Shown: in pieces, positions 10,552 through 19,329 of the stretch
Position numbering within the stretch: position 1 is the first letter of the stretch
How the letters are laid out: each line of letters starts with the position of its first letter
Origin: Georgenia wutianyii
GTDB taxonomy: Bacteria; Actinomycetota; Actinomycetes; Actinomycetales; Actinomycetaceae
Reading direction: 5' to 3'
Length of the DNA stretch: 64,000 nucleotides
Assembly (NCBI RefSeq): GCF_006349365.1
Contig: NZ_CP040899.1
Span: 372,001 to 436,000, forward strand
Translations under genes and position numbers: made by a program
The notes under the pieces: generated by a model
Databases searched by the model: none
The model's input: only the letters and a program-made list of their open reading frames with translations
Told to the model about the DNA's origin: nothing

Positions 10552-11588
10552 GCGCGCCGACCCGGGACGCCCTCGCGCCCGCCCCGGTCGACGGCGCCCT
10601 CGCGAGCTTCTTCGCCGACGGCGCGGGCCACGGGGAGACCTCCGAGCACCGCGAGCTCTGGGACGCGCTGTCCCGGGCCGCCGAGGGTGGCAAGCGACTG
10701 CGCCCCGCCCTCTTCCACAGCGTCTACCTCGCGCTCGGCGGACGGCAGGGCGAGGTCGCGGCCCGGGTCGGTGCCGCGCTCGAGCTGCTCCACACGGCGC
10801 TCGTCGTCCACGACGACGTCATCGACGGCGACGACGTCCGGCGCGGCGTGCCGAACGTCGTCGGGGAGTTCTCCGCGCGCGCCCGCGAGCGGGGGCACGA
10901 GGAGCAGAAGGCCGTCCGCTACGGGCAGACCGCGGCCATCCTCGCGGGTGACCTCGCGCTCGCCGGTGCCGTGCGCACCCTCGCCCTGTGCGGGGCGGCG
11001 CCCGGGACGGTCGCCCGCATGCTCGACCTCCTCGACCGTGCCCTGCACCTGTCGGCCGCGGGCGAGCTCGCCGACGTCCGGCTGAGCCTCGACGGCGACG
11101 GCGACCTCGCCACCGTCGTGTCGATGGAGCACCAGAAGACGGCGGTCTACTCCTTCGAGCTGCCCGTCCAGCTCGCCGCCGCGCTCGCCGGCGCGGCGGC
11201 GGACCACGAGGCCGCCCTCACCCGCTACGCGCAGCTCGTCGGGGTGGTCTACCAGATCCGCGACGACCTCGACGGGATGTTCGGGGACGAGACGGTCACC
11301 GGCAAGAGCACGGTCTCGGACCTGCGCGAGGGCAAGTGCACCACCCTCATCGCCTACGCCCGGACCACCGCCGCCTGGCCGCAGATCGCGCCGGTCCTCG
11401 CGGCCGGCACGGCCGACGAGGCCGACGCCACGCGGGTGCGGACGCTGCTCGAGGAGTGCGGCGCGCGCACGTACGTCGAGGACCTCGCGGTGGACTTCAC
11501 CCGGCAGGCGCGCCAGAGCGTCGCCCACCTTCCCCAGGCGCCGCTCCTGGACGACTGGGCCCGGGCCGTCACCCGCGGGGCCGCCTGA
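10548..11588 (+). CDS. crtE: Geranylgeranyl diphosphate synthase
   Basis: Trans-isoprenyl diphosphate synthase condensing IPP units to GGPP, the carotenoid precursor and, in C. glutamicum, the inducer of CrtR. The first Asp-rich motif is DDVIDGDD at about residue 89, and the second is RDDLDGMFGDE about 150 residues later; GGKRLRP is the IPP-binding segment. The ATG overlaps the idi stop, and the stop shares a base with the crtB start (TGATG). Confidence 0.93.
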   Translation: MSAPTRDALAPAPVDGALASFFADGAGHGETSEHRELWDALSRAAEGGKRLRPALFHSVYLALGGRQGEVAARVGAALELLHTALVVHDDVIDGDDVRRGVPNVVGEFSARARERGHEEQKAVRYGQTAAILAGDLALAGAVRTLALCGAAPGTVARMLDLLDRALHLSAAGELADVRLSLDGDGDLATVVSMEHQKTAVYSFELPVQLAAALAGAAADHEAALTRYAQLVGVVYQIRDDLDGMFGDETVTGKSTVSDLREGKCTTLIAYARTTAAWPQIAPVLAAGTADEADATRVRTLLEECGARTYVEDLAVDFTRQARQSVAHLPQAPLLDDWARAVTRGAA

Positions 11589-12439
11589 TGCCTCTGCGCA
11601 GGACCCGGTACGACGACGCCGCGAGCCGCAGTGCCGCCGTCGTCATCGGGGTGTACTCCACGTCCTTCGGCTGGGCGTGCCGGCTGCTCGGCCCCGAGGA
11701 GCGCGAGCACGTGCGCAACATCTACGCCCTCGTGCGGGTGGCCGACGAGATCGTCGACGAGGCCGACGAATCGTGGTCCGTGGCTGACCGCCGCCGCATG
11801 CTCGACGCGCTGGAGGAGGAGACCGCCCGCGCGATCGCCACCGGTCGCAGCGCCAACCTCGTCGTCCACGCCTTCGCGCGAGCGGCCCGGCTCCACGGCA
11901 TCGGCGACGACCTCATCGCCCCGTTCTTCGCGTCCATGCGGGCCGACCTCACCGTCGACTCGCACGACGACGCCAGCCTGGCCGAGTACGTCCACGGCTC
12001 CGCGGAGGTCGTCGGGCTCATGTGCCTGCGCGTGTTCGTCGGCGGGGACGACGCGACCTACGCCCGCCTCGCGCCCGGGGCGAGCCGCCTCGGCGCCGCG
12101 TTCCAGAAGGTCAACTTCCTGCGCGACCTGCGCCAGGACCACGACGCCCTGGGGCGCACCTACTTCCCCGGGCTCGACCCGGCCGCGTTCAGCGACGCGC
12201 ACCGCGACGTCCTCCTCGACGACATCGACGAGGACCTGCGGGTGGCCCGTGAGGCGCTCCTCCAGCTCCCGCCGAGCAGCCGGCGGGCCGTGTGGCTCGC
12301 CCACGCGCTGTTCGGCGAGCTGTCCAAGCGGCTGCGGGCCACGCCCGCGGCCGAGATCCGTTCGCGCCGGGTCCGTGTGCCCGACGCCGTCAAGGCCCGG
12401 ATCGTGCTCCGGGCCGCCGTGTCCGGAGGACGCCGATGA
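11588..12439 (+). CDS. crtB: Phytoene synthase
   Basis: Squalene/phytoene synthase family enzyme joining two GGPP molecules to phytoene. The 283-residue protein has the first Asp-rich motif ADEIVDEAD and the second in NFLRDLRQD, both magnesium-diphosphate sites, and the expected small all-helical size. It is encoded within the overlapping carotenoid operon and followed by crtI with an ATGA overlap. Confidence 0.94.
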   Translation: MPLRRTRYDDAASRSAAVVIGVYSTSFGWACRLLGPEEREHVRNIYALVRVADEIVDEADESWSVADRRRMLDALEEETARAIATGRSANLVVHAFARAARLHGIGDDLIAPFFASMRADLTVDSHDDASLAEYVHGSAEVVGLMCLRVFVGGDDATYARLAPGASRLGAAFQKVNFLRDLRQDHDALGRTYFPGLDPAAFSDAHRDVLLDDIDEDLRVAREALLQLPPSSRRAVWLAHALFGELSKRLRATPAAEIRSRRVRVPDAVKARIVLRAAVSGGRR

Positions 12440-14052
12440 CCCAGCCGCCCGCCGCCCCCGCCCGCGTCCCAGCGACGGGCACGGGCCGAGCCGGGCGCTC
12501 GGCCCCCTCCGCCGTCGTCATCGGTGCCGGCATCGCCGGCCTCGCGACGGCGGCCCTCCTCGCCCGCGACGGCTACCGCGTCGAGGTGCTCGAGCGGGGC
12601 GCGGACGTCGGCGGGCGCGCCGGCTCGTGGAGCGCCGACGGCTTCCGCTTCGACACCGGGCCGTCCTGGTACCTCATGCCCGAGGTCTTCGACCGGTTCT
12701 TCCGGAGCGTGGGGACCTCGACCGAGGAGCAGCTCCAGCTCACCTCCCTCGACCCGGCCTACCGGGTCTACTTCGAGGGGGAGGCCGAGCCGGTGGAGAT
12801 CGTCGCCGACACCGGCGCGAACCTCGCGACCTTCGAGCGGATCGAGCCCGGCGCGGGGCGCCGGCTCGCGGACCACCTCGCCTCCGCGCAGCGGACCTAC
12901 GACATCGCGCTGCGCCACTTCCTCTACACGAGCTTCACCTCCCCGCGGTGGCTCGCCGCCCCCGAGGTCGCGCGCCAGGCGCACCGCCTCGTCCCGCTGC
13001 TCACCCGGTCCCTGCAGTCGCGCGTCGCCGCGCGGTTCACCGACCGCCGGTTGCGCCAGATCCTCGGCTACCCCGCCGTCTTCCTCGGCTCCTCCCCGGA
13101 CCGCACGCCGAGCATGTACCACCTCATGAGCGCCCTCGACCTCACCGGTGGGGTGAGCTACCCGCAGGGCGGCTTCACCGCCCTCATCACCGCGATCGCC
13201 GCCCAGGCCGAGCGGCACGGAGCCGTCGTCCGCACGGGCTGCGAGGTCACCGGGATCACCACCGCACCCGGCCCTCGCGGCCGGGCGCGGGCCACCGGGG
13301 TGCGCTACCGCGACTCCGCGGGGCAGGAGCAGGTGGTGGAGGCGGACGTCGTCGTCGGGGCGACGGACCTCCACCACGTCGAGACCGACCTCCTCCCGCC
13401 CACCCTGCGCGACCACTCCGAGCGGTGGTGGCGCCGTCACGACCCCGGCCCCGGCGGTGTGCTCGTCCACCTCGGGGTGGAGGGCCGCCTGCCCCAGCTC
13501 ACCCACCACACCCTGCTCTTCACGCGCGACTGGGAGCGCAACTTCCGGGACATCCGTGAGGGTCGCATCCCCAGCCCCGCCTCGGCGTACGTGTGCGCCC
13601 CGTCCCGCACCGATGCCTCGGTCGCCCCGCCCGACGCGGAGAACCTCTTCATCCTCGTCCCCGTCCCCGCCGACCCCGCCATCGGGCGCGGCGGCGTCGA
13701 CGGCGCGGGCGACGACGCCGTGGAGGCGGCGGCGGACGCCGCCATCGACCGGCTCGCCGAGCAGGCCGGCATCCCCGACCTGCGGGAGCGGATCCGGGTG
13801 CGCCGCACCGTCGGCCCGGGCGACTTCGCCGCGGACCTCGGCGCCTGGCAGGGCAGCATGCTCGGCCCCGCCCACACCCTGCGGCAGAGCGCCTTCTTCC
13901 GGGCCGGCAACGCCTCCCGCAAGGTCGCCGGGCTCTACTTCGCCGGCGCCGGGACCATCCCCGGGATCGGCCTGCCCATGTGCCTCATCAGCGCGGAGGT
14001 CGTCACCGACCGGATCCGCGCCGAGCAGGCCCGACGAGGGGTGCGCCGGTGA
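12436..14052 (+). CDS. crtI: Phytoene desaturase
   Basis: FAD-dependent CrtI-type desaturase of 538 residues converting phytoene to lycopene. The dinucleotide-binding motif GAGIAGLATA is at about 30-39 after a short Pro/Ala extension, and the C-terminal FAD motif includes YFAGAGTIPGIGLPMCLISA. A GGAGGA Shine-Dalgarno lies before the ATG, which overlaps the crtB stop. Confidence 0.95.
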   Translation: MTQPPAAPARVPATGTGRAGRSAPSAVVIGAGIAGLATAALLARDGYRVEVLERGADVGGRAGSWSADGFRFDTGPSWYLMPEVFDRFFRSVGTSTEEQLQLTSLDPAYRVYFEGEAEPVEIVADTGANLATFERIEPGAGRRLADHLASAQRTYDIALRHFLYTSFTSPRWLAAPEVARQAHRLVPLLTRSLQSRVAARFTDRRLRQILGYPAVFLGSSPDRTPSMYHLMSALDLTGGVSYPQGGFTALITAIAAQAERHGAVVRTGCEVTGITTAPGPRGRARATGVRYRDSAGQEQVVEADVVVGATDLHHVETDLLPPTLRDHSERWWRRHDPGPGGVLVHLGVEGRLPQLTHHTLLFTRDWERNFRDIREGRIPSPASAYVCAPSRTDASVAPPDAENLFILVPVPADPAIGRGGVDGAGDDAVEAAADAAIDRLAEQAGIPDLRERIRVRRTVGPGDFAADLGAWQGSMLGPAHTLRQSAFFRAGNASRKVAGLYFAGAGTIPGIGLPMCLISAEVVTDRIRAEQARRGVRR

Positions 14053-14387
14053 TCGCGGTCGCCTACCTCGCCTCCCTGCTCGCCGTCATCGGGTGCATGG
14101 CCCTGCTGGACCGACGCTTCGGGCTGGTCATGTGGGCCGACGCGCGCCGCGGGGCGCTCGTCCTGGGTGCCGGTGTGGTGTTCTTCCTCCTGTGGGACGT
14201 CGCGGCGATCGCGGCGGGCTTCTACTACCGGGGGGAGAGCGAGGCGATGACCGGCGTCATGCTCGCGCCCGAGCTGCCCCTCGAGGAGCTCGTCTTCGTC
14301 ACGTTCCTCTGCTACCTCACCCTCGTCCTGCACGGTCTCGTGCTCCTCGCGCTGCGCTCGCGCCGCCCGGTGGGGGAGCGGTCATGA
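14049..14387 (+). CDS. crtYe: Lycopene epsilon-cyclase subunit
   Basis: Small (112 residues) three-helix membrane protein of the heterodimeric lycopene cyclase family used by C40/C50 carotenoid producers. The ending of its core, ELPLEELVFVTFLCYLTLVLH, contains the PxE(E) motif of this family. It works together with the next gene product; in C50 pathways the pair cyclises the elongated intermediate. GTG start overlaps crtI. Confidence 0.88.
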   Translation: MIAVAYLASLLAVIGCMALLDRRFGLVMWADARRGALVLGAGVVFFLLWDVAAIAAGFYYRGESEAMTGVMLAPELPLEELVFVTFLCYLTLVLHGLVLLALRSRRPVGERS

Positions 14388-14719
14388 CCTACCTCGGGCT
14401 CGCCGGGCTCTTCCTCCTGCCGGTCGCCGTGCTCGCCGTCGTCGTCGCGTGGCGCCGGCAGCTCGGCGCGCGGTGGTGGACGGCGACAGCCGTCAGCGCC
14501 GTCGTCCTCCTCGTGCTCACCGTCGTCTTCGACAGCCTCATGATCCACGTCGACCTCTTCCGCTTCGAGGGCGCCCACCTCACCGGCATCCGCCTGGTCC
14601 TCGCCCCGCTCGAGGACCTCGCCTGGCCGCTCGCCGCCGTCCTGCTCCTGCCCGCCCTGTGGGAGCTCAGCCGTCCCCGCTCCGAGCGGGAGCAGTCCCG
14701 AGAGGAGCAGCACCCGTGA
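14384..14719 (+). CDS. crtYf: Lycopene epsilon-cyclase subunit
   Basis: Second cyclase half, 111 residues with three hydrophobic helices and the LAPLEDLAWPL motif that mirrors the ELPLEELVF motif of its partner. Together the two subunits form the cyclase for flavuxanthin to decaprenoxanthin in corynebacteria. Overlaps both neighbours by four bases. Confidence 0.88.
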   Translation: MTYLGLAGLFLLPVAVLAVVVAWRRQLGARWWTATAVSAVVLLVLTVVFDSLMIHVDLFRFEGAHLTGIRLVLAPLEDLAWPLAAVLLLPALWELSRPRSEREQSREEQHP

Positions 14720-15594
14720 GCGCGACGACGGCGGCCGCCACCCGCCAGGTCATCGGCTCCTCGCGGCCGGTCAGCTGGATCAACACCGCCTACCCCTTCG
14801 CCGCCGCCTACCTCCTGGCCGGCGGGTCGGTCGACCGCGCGCTCGTCCTCGGCACGCTGTACTTCCTCGTGCCCTACAACCTCCTCATGTACGGGCTCAA
14901 CGACGTCTTCGACTACGAGTCCGACCTGCGCAACCCGCGCAAGGGCAGCATCGAGGGCGTCGTCCTGGACCGGCGCTGGCACCGGCTGACCATCTGGGCC
15001 GCGGTGGGCAGCAACCTGCCCTTCCTCCTCGCCCTCGTCCTCCTCGGCACGCCGGCCTCCACCGCCGTGCTCGCCGTCAGCGTCCTCGCCGTCATCGCCT
15101 ACTCGGCGCCCGTGCTCCGCTTCAAGGAGCGGCCCTTCCTCGACTCCCTCACCTCCAGCACCCACTTCGTCAGCCCGGCGGTGTTCGGCCTCGTCCTGGC
15201 CGGCGGGGAGCCCACCGGAACGGCGCTCGCGGCCCTCGGGGCGTTCTTCCTGTGGGGGATGGCCTCCCACGCGTTCGGGGCCGTCCAGGACGTCACCGCC
15301 GACCGCGCCGGGGGCATCGCCTCGATCGCCACCTGGCTCGGCGCAGCCCGCACCGTGCGCCTGGCGATCGGGCTCTACGCCGCCGCCGGGGTCGCCGTCC
15401 TGTGGACCGGCTGGCCCGGGGCGCTGGCCGCGCTGCTCGTGGTCCCCTACATCGCGAGCATCGCGCCGTTCCGCTCGGTGAGCGACGAGCAGTGCGAGAC
15501 CGCCAACGTCGGCTGGCGTCGCTTCCTCTGGCTCAACATCCTCACCGGGTTCCTCGTCACCCAGCTCCTCATCGCGATCGCGTGGACACGGTGA
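14716..15594 (+). CDS. crtEb: Lycopene elongase (UbiA-family prenyltransferase)
   Basis: UbiA-superfamily membrane prenyltransferase that adds C5 units to lycopene. The first Asp-rich motif is NDVFDYESD and the second is DVTADRAGG; six to nine membrane helices are visible over 292 residues. Together with crtYe and crtYf it makes this a C50 carotenoid pathway of the decaprenoxanthin or sarcinaxanthin kind. GTG start overlaps the crtYf stop. Confidence 0.92.
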   Translation: MSATTAAATRQVIGSSRPVSWINTAYPFAAAYLLAGGSVDRALVLGTLYFLVPYNLLMYGLNDVFDYESDLRNPRKGSIEGVVLDRRWHRLTIWAAVGSNLPFLLALVLLGTPASTAVLAVSVLAVIAYSAPVLRFKERPFLDSLTSSTHFVSPAVFGLVLAGGEPTGTALAALGAFFLWGMASHAFGAVQDVTADRAGGIASIATWLGAARTVRLAIGLYAAAGVAVLWTGWPGALAALLVVPYIASIAPFRSVSDEQCETANVGWRRFLWLNILTGFLVTQLLIAIAWTR

Positions 15595-16181
15595 TGCCTG
15601 CCCCCATCCGCGACGTGTCGCCCGCCGAGGTGCTCCTCACGGTGCCCGGGAGCCCGGCCGAGCGTGCCGCGGCCCACGCGGTCGGGGTGCTCGCCGTCCT
15701 CGGTGTGCCCGCCGCGCTCACCGTCGACGCCGTCGCCGTCGCGGTCGCCGCGCTCGTCCTCGGCGGCGTCGTGCTCGCCCGGGTCATCGCGCTGCCCGGC
15801 TGGCTCCAGGCGGCCCTCGGCGCGGCGATGCTCGCCGCCGCGGCAGCCAGCGTGCTCGGTCTCTACGTCACGACCCCGTGGATCGACCTGCCCGCCCACC
15901 TCCTCCTCAACGGCCTCATCGCCGCCTCCCTCGGCGTCCTGCTGCTGCGGGCCGGCATGCTCGCCGACCCGCGGTCCCGCCACGGCCGGGCAGGCATCGC
16001 CCTGACGGTCGCGACCACCGGCATCGCGCTGGGCGTCGTGTGGGAGATCGCCGAGTGGGTCGGCTTCACCTACATCGACCGCTCCGTCTACGTGTACTAC
16101 GGCGACACCATCGGCGACCTCAGCGCCGGCGGCACCGGCTGCGTCCTCGCCGGGCTCCTCATCGCGCGGGAGGCGCGGTGA
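15594..16181 (+). CDS. Small polytopic membrane protein of unknown function
   Basis: A 195-residue protein with about six membrane segments and conserved-looking polar positions: a WIDLPAHLLLNG segment, GVVWEIAEWVGF, and YYGDTIGDLSAGG. The DLPxH, ExxEW and GDTxxD arrangement recalls the DUF2238/YjdF-like integral membrane family, whose role is unknown. The ATG shares a base with the crtEb stop and the gene overlaps the glycosyltransferase, so it is part of the carotenoid transcript. Confidence 0.65.
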   Translation: MPAPIRDVSPAEVLLTVPGSPAERAAAHAVGVLAVLGVPAALTVDAVAVAVAALVLGGVVLARVIALPGWLQAALGAAMLAAAAASVLGLYVTTPWIDLPAHLLLNGLIAASLGVLLLRAGMLADPRSRHGRAGIALTVATTGIALGVVWEIAEWVGFTYIDRSVYVYYGDTIGDLSAGGTGCVLAGLLIAREAR

Positions 16182-16909
16182 GCGCTGCCGGCGTCAGCGT
16201 GGTCATCCCGGCCCGCGACGACGCCCCCGCGCTCGAGCGCTGCCTCACCGCGCTCGCCCGCCAGACGCTCGCCCCGCTCGAGGTCGTCGTCGTCGACAAC
16301 GGCTCGAGCGACACGACCGCCCAGGTGGCCCGCGACCACGGCGCCCGGGTGGTGCAGGAGCCGCGGGTGGGGATCCCGATGGCGGCCGCCGCCGGGTACG
16401 ACGCCGCCCGCGGGGAGGTCATCGCCCGGCTCGACGCGGACTCGGTGCCCTCGCCGGACTGGGTCGAGCGCATCGCCGCCGCCATGCGTGACCCGCAGCT
16501 GGAGGCGGTGACCGGCGTCGGCCGCTTCTACGAGCTGCCGCGCTCCGGGCGCGCCGTCGCCGCGGTCTACCTCGGCCTCTACTACGGCCTGTGCTACCTC
16601 GCGCTCGGCCACCACGCCCTGTGGGGCTCCTCAATGGCGTTCCGGCGCGTCACCTGGCTGGCCGTCCGCCGCGCCGTCCACGACGACGACGCCGAGCTCC
16701 ACGACGACCTCGACCTCGCCTTCGCCCTCGGCCCGCGGCGGGTGGTGCGGCTCGACCGCACGCTCACGGTGGGGGTCTCGGCGCGCAGCCTCGTTGGCTG
16801 GGGCCAGCTGCGCCGCCGGTTCCGCCGGGCCTTCCGCACGCTGTCGGTCAACTGGGAGGTCGCGCGGCCCTGGGAGCGGTGGGCGCTGCGGCTGCGGGGG
16901 GCGGGGTGA
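16178..16909 (+). CDS. Family 2 glycosyltransferase, candidate carotenoid glycosyltransferase
   Basis: GT-A fold transferase of 243 residues: VSVVIPARDD at the N-terminus, VVDNGSSD for nucleotide binding, the DxD-like ARLDADSVP motif, and a HDDLDLAF acceptor-side motif. A weakly hydrophobic segment (LGLYYGLCYLAL) suggests membrane contact. Since it is translationally coupled to the carotenoid genes, glycosylation of the terminal hydroxyls of the C50 carotenoid is an attractive inference, but the acceptor is not determined by sequence. Confidence 0.8.
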   Translation: MSAAGVSVVIPARDDAPALERCLTALARQTLAPLEVVVVDNGSSDTTAQVARDHGARVVQEPRVGIPMAAAAGYDAARGEVIARLDADSVPSPDWVERIAAAMRDPQLEAVTGVGRFYELPRSGRAVAAVYLGLYYGLCYLALGHHALWGSSMAFRRVTWLAVRRAVHDDDAELHDDLDLAFALGPRRVVRLDRTLTVGVSARSLVGWGQLRRRFRRAFRTLSVNWEVARPWERWALRLRGAG

Positions 16910-17355
16910 GGGTCTGGTCCCTCCACCCGCGCTACCTCGACCGACAGGGCCTGCTCGCGTGCTGGCGCGAGTCGCTGCTCGCCCAGGCCGTGCTCGCCGG
17001 GCGCACGCGCGGGTACCGCGAGCACAGCCAGCTCGTGCGCTTCCGTGCGACCCCCGAGCCGGTCGCCACGATCGGCGCCTACCTCCTCGTCGTCGCCGAG
17101 GAGGCCCGGGAGCGGGGCTACCGCTTCGACACCGGACGCATCGACCGGCCCGCCACCGTCGGGCAGGCCCCGGGCGGGGTGGAGCGCGTGCCGGTCACCG
17201 ACGGGCAGGTCGCCCACGAGTGGGCCCACCTGGGGGCCAAGCTCGCCATGCGCAGCCCCGAGCGGCTGGCCCTCCTGGACCCCGTCGCCACCGTCGAGGT
17301 CCACCCGCTGTTCGTCAGGGTCCCCGGCGCGGTCGAGCCGTGGGAGAGGGCCTGA
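16906..17355 (+). CDS. Pyrimidine dimer DNA glycosylase (T4 endonuclease V-like)
   Basis: Matches the Pyr_excise family: the protein opens MRVWSLHPRYLDRQGLLACW and continues RESLLAQAVLAGRTRGYREH, typical of this small (149 residues) UV-repair glycosylase/AP lyase family, which removes cyclobutane dimers. It is the last gene of the carotenoid chain, overlapping the glycosyltransferase stop, so UV repair and photoprotective pigment appear to be co-expressed. Confidence 0.78.
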   Translation: MRVWSLHPRYLDRQGLLACWRESLLAQAVLAGRTRGYREHSQLVRFRATPEPVATIGAYLLVVAEEARERGYRFDTGRIDRPATVGQAPGGVERVPVTDGQVAHEWAHLGAKLAMRSPERLALLDPVATVEVHPLFVRVPGAVEPWERA

Positions 17356-17440
17356 CCAGCCACAGAGTGCCGTGGCCCCGCGGCGGCACGCTCCGGCGTC
17401 ATATCCTCTTGGAGGACGACGGCGACAGAAGGCAGGCACG

Positions 17441-18121
17441 ATGAGCGATCTGATCGACACCACCGAGATGTACCTCAAGACGGTCTACGAGCTCGAGGAG
17501 GAGGGCGTGGTGCCCATGCGGGCACGCATCGCCGAGCGCCTCGGGCACTCCGGACCGACGGTGTCGCAGACGGTCGCGCGCATGGAGCGCGACGGGCTCC
17601 TCCACCTCGAGGAGGGACGGCGCATCGCCCTGTCCGAGGCCGGGCGGGAGAAGGCCACGCGGGTCATGCGCAAGCACCGCCTCGCCGAGCGCCTGCTCAC
17701 CGACGTCATCGGGCTGGAGTGGGAGTACGTCCACGAGGAGGCGTGCCGCTGGGAGCACGTCATGAGCGAGCAGGTGGAGCACCGGCTCGTCGCTCTCCTC
17801 GACCACCCGCACCACGACCCCTACGGCAACCCCATCCCCGGCCTCGCCGAGCTGGGGGAGATCTCCGTCGCCGCCGGGGCGTCGCAGCTGCGCCAGCTCG
17901 CCGCCGTGGACGGGGAGGACGAGGTCGTCCTGCGCCGGATCGGCGAGCCGCTGCAGGTGGACGTCGAGCTCCTCGCCCGCTTCGCCGAGGTCGGCATCCG
18001 GCCCGGTGCCCGGCTGCGCCTGCAGCGCGGGCCCGGTTTCGTCTCGCTTCGCGCCGAGGGCTCCGAGCTCGTCCTCGACGTGCCGGCCGACGTTACCCGG
18101 CACCTCTTCGTCGACGCCTGA
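17441..18121 (+). CDS. ideR: Iron-dependent repressor, DtxR/IdeR family
   Basis: Metal-dependent repressor of 226 residues. All metal ligands of IdeR/DtxR are present at the canonical numbers: Met10, Cys102, Glu105 and His106 (ancillary/primary site in EACRWEHVMS) and His79, Glu83 and His98 for the second site. N-terminal winged helix includes SGPTVSQTVARMERDGLL, and an SH3-like C-terminal domain is present. It probably represses iron uptake and controls oxidative stress genes in response to Fe(II). The ATG at 17441 fits the family start exactly. Confidence 0.93.
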   Translation: MSDLIDTTEMYLKTVYELEEEGVVPMRARIAERLGHSGPTVSQTVARMERDGLLHLEEGRRIALSEAGREKATRVMRKHRLAERLLTDVIGLEWEYVHEEACRWEHVMSEQVEHRLVALLDHPHHDPYGNPIPGLAELGEISVAAGASQLRQLAAVDGEDEVVLRRIGEPLQVDVELLARFAEVGIRPGARLRLQRGPGFVSLRAEGSELVLDVPADVTRHLFVDA

Positions 18122-18202
18122 AGAACCGCGTGATCCCGCGGTTCTCCGTGCTCCACAGGTGTGAACCGCGACACGCCGCGCGGCGCGCCCGTAACCGGAA
18201 CG

Positions 18203-18231
18203 TGACAATCGCCGTCGTGGTCCGGTAACGT
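18203..18231 (+). promoter_or_regulatory. Promoter for the c-di-AMP-controlled hydrolase
   Basis: TGACAA and TAACGT are separated by 17 bases, a good match to a vegetative -35/-10 pair, located just upstream of the riboswitch and oriented toward the NlpC/P60 gene. Confidence 0.6.
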
Positions 18232-18254
18232 CCCACTCGTTCGTCTCATCCCTC

Positions 18255-18441
18255 CGGTGACGAACCCTCAGGCGGAGCCCAACCCTGCCGCCGCCCGGGG
18301 TCCCTCAAGATCGACCGTCGGCAGGGGCGGGGGAACCAGGTAGTGGAGGTCGGCCCAGGCCGGCCCCTAGGGGTGAAGCCCGTCCGTCAGGACGGGCCGG
18401 GTGATCTCCCACCCGAACCCGACAGCTCACCTCGTCGGCAA
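18255..18441 (+). ncRNA. Cyclic di-AMP riboswitch (ydaO-yuaA type)
   Basis: The leader contains the ydaO signature pieces in order: GGGGGAACC at 18329, GGGGTGAAG at 18370, then GGGTGATCTCCCACCCGAAC from 18399 and a conserved CGACAGCTCACCTCGTCGGC ending near 18440. In actinobacteria this riboswitch class precedes cell-wall hydrolase and resuscitation genes and is normally an OFF switch for c-di-AMP. Here it ends about 18 bases before the hydrolase start, so it can affect that start or terminate transcription just ahead of it. Exact 5' end is approximate. Confidence 0.88.
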
Positions 18442-18458
18442 CATTGGAGAGGCAGTAC

Positions 18459-19313
18459 GTGACCGTCATCAGCACCGGGGCGCGCCATCGCGCGGCCTGC
18501 CGTCCCACCACGCCCTTCACCGCGTTCGGCCAGGCCGTCACCGGCACGGCGGCGCGTCGGGGGATGCTCGTCGCAGCATCCTCGGGTCTCGCCCTCACCA
18601 TGGCCGCCAGCACCGCCGTCGCTGCTCCGGAGGGCTCCGCCCTGCCGCAGGTCGACGTCTCTGCCCTGTCGAGCCAGGCGCGGACCGCCCTCACCGTCAG
18701 CCCGACCGTCTCGGTCCCCGCCGACGTCGAGTACGCCGTCGCCGACCTCACGGTCCAGGCCACCCCGCCCAAGACCACGGTCGCCGAGCAGTCCGACCCG
18801 GTCGCGGAGCACGTCGCCGCCGCCGAGGCGGAGCGCGCGGCCGCGGCTGCCGCCGAGGCCCAGGCCGTGGCCGCCGCCCGGTCCACCGAGACCGCCTCGC
18901 GGTCCACCGCCAGTGCCCCGGCCGCCCAGGCCGAGGCCGCCACCCCGGCCCCTGCCCCCGCGCAGTCGGTCTCCGGCAACGCCATCGTCGACATCGCCTT
19001 CCGCTACGTCGGCACCCCGTACGTCTACGGCGGCTCCAGCCCGGCCGGCTTCGACTGCTCCGGGTTCACCTGGTACGTCTTCCAGCAGGTCGGCATCAAC
19101 ATCCCGCGCAGCTCCGGCGCGCAGGCCAGCGCCGGCACCGTCGTGTCCGCCGCCGAGGCTCGCCCCGGTGACCTCGTGTGGTGGCCGGGCCACGTCGGCA
19201 TCTACCTGGGCGACGGCCAGCACATCGCCGCCCGCAACCCCTCCAAGCCGCTCCAGGCCGGCCCGATCTCCGACGTCGGCCGCGGCACCCCGACGTTCAT
19301 CCGGGTCGCCTGA
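18459..19313 (+). CDS. Secreted NlpC/P60 peptidoglycan hydrolase
   Basis: Peptidoglycan endopeptidase of 284 residues acting outside the cell. The GTG at 18459 follows GGAGAGG. It has a basic N-terminus and signal peptide (hydrophobic 35-55, AVAAPEG cleavage region), an Ala-rich low-complexity linker (about 100-168), and a C-terminal NlpC/P60 domain with catalytic Cys200 (FDCSGF), His245 (GHVGIYL) and His255. No LysM or other wall-binding module is evident. Expression is predicted to fall with rising c-di-AMP through the upstream riboswitch, linking wall hydrolysis to turgor signalling. Confidence 0.9.
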   Translation: MTVISTGARHRAACRPTTPFTAFGQAVTGTAARRGMLVAASSGLALTMAASTAVAAPEGSALPQVDVSALSSQARTALTVSPTVSVPADVEYAVADLTVQATPPKTTVAEQSDPVAEHVAAAEAERAAAAAAEAQAVAAARSTETASRSTASAPAAQAEAATPAPAPAQSVSGNAIVDIAFRYVGTPYVYGGSSPAGFDCSGFTWYVFQQVGINIPRSSGAQASAGTVVSAAEARPGDLVWWPGHVGIYLGDGQHIAARNPSKPLQAGPISDVGRGTPTFIRVA

Positions 19314-19329
19314 CAGCCGACCCGGACAA

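Noticed and set aside
12160..13875. A 571-codon open frame antisense to crtI
   Set aside because: Shadow frame with typical GC-driven composition; crtI is well supported.
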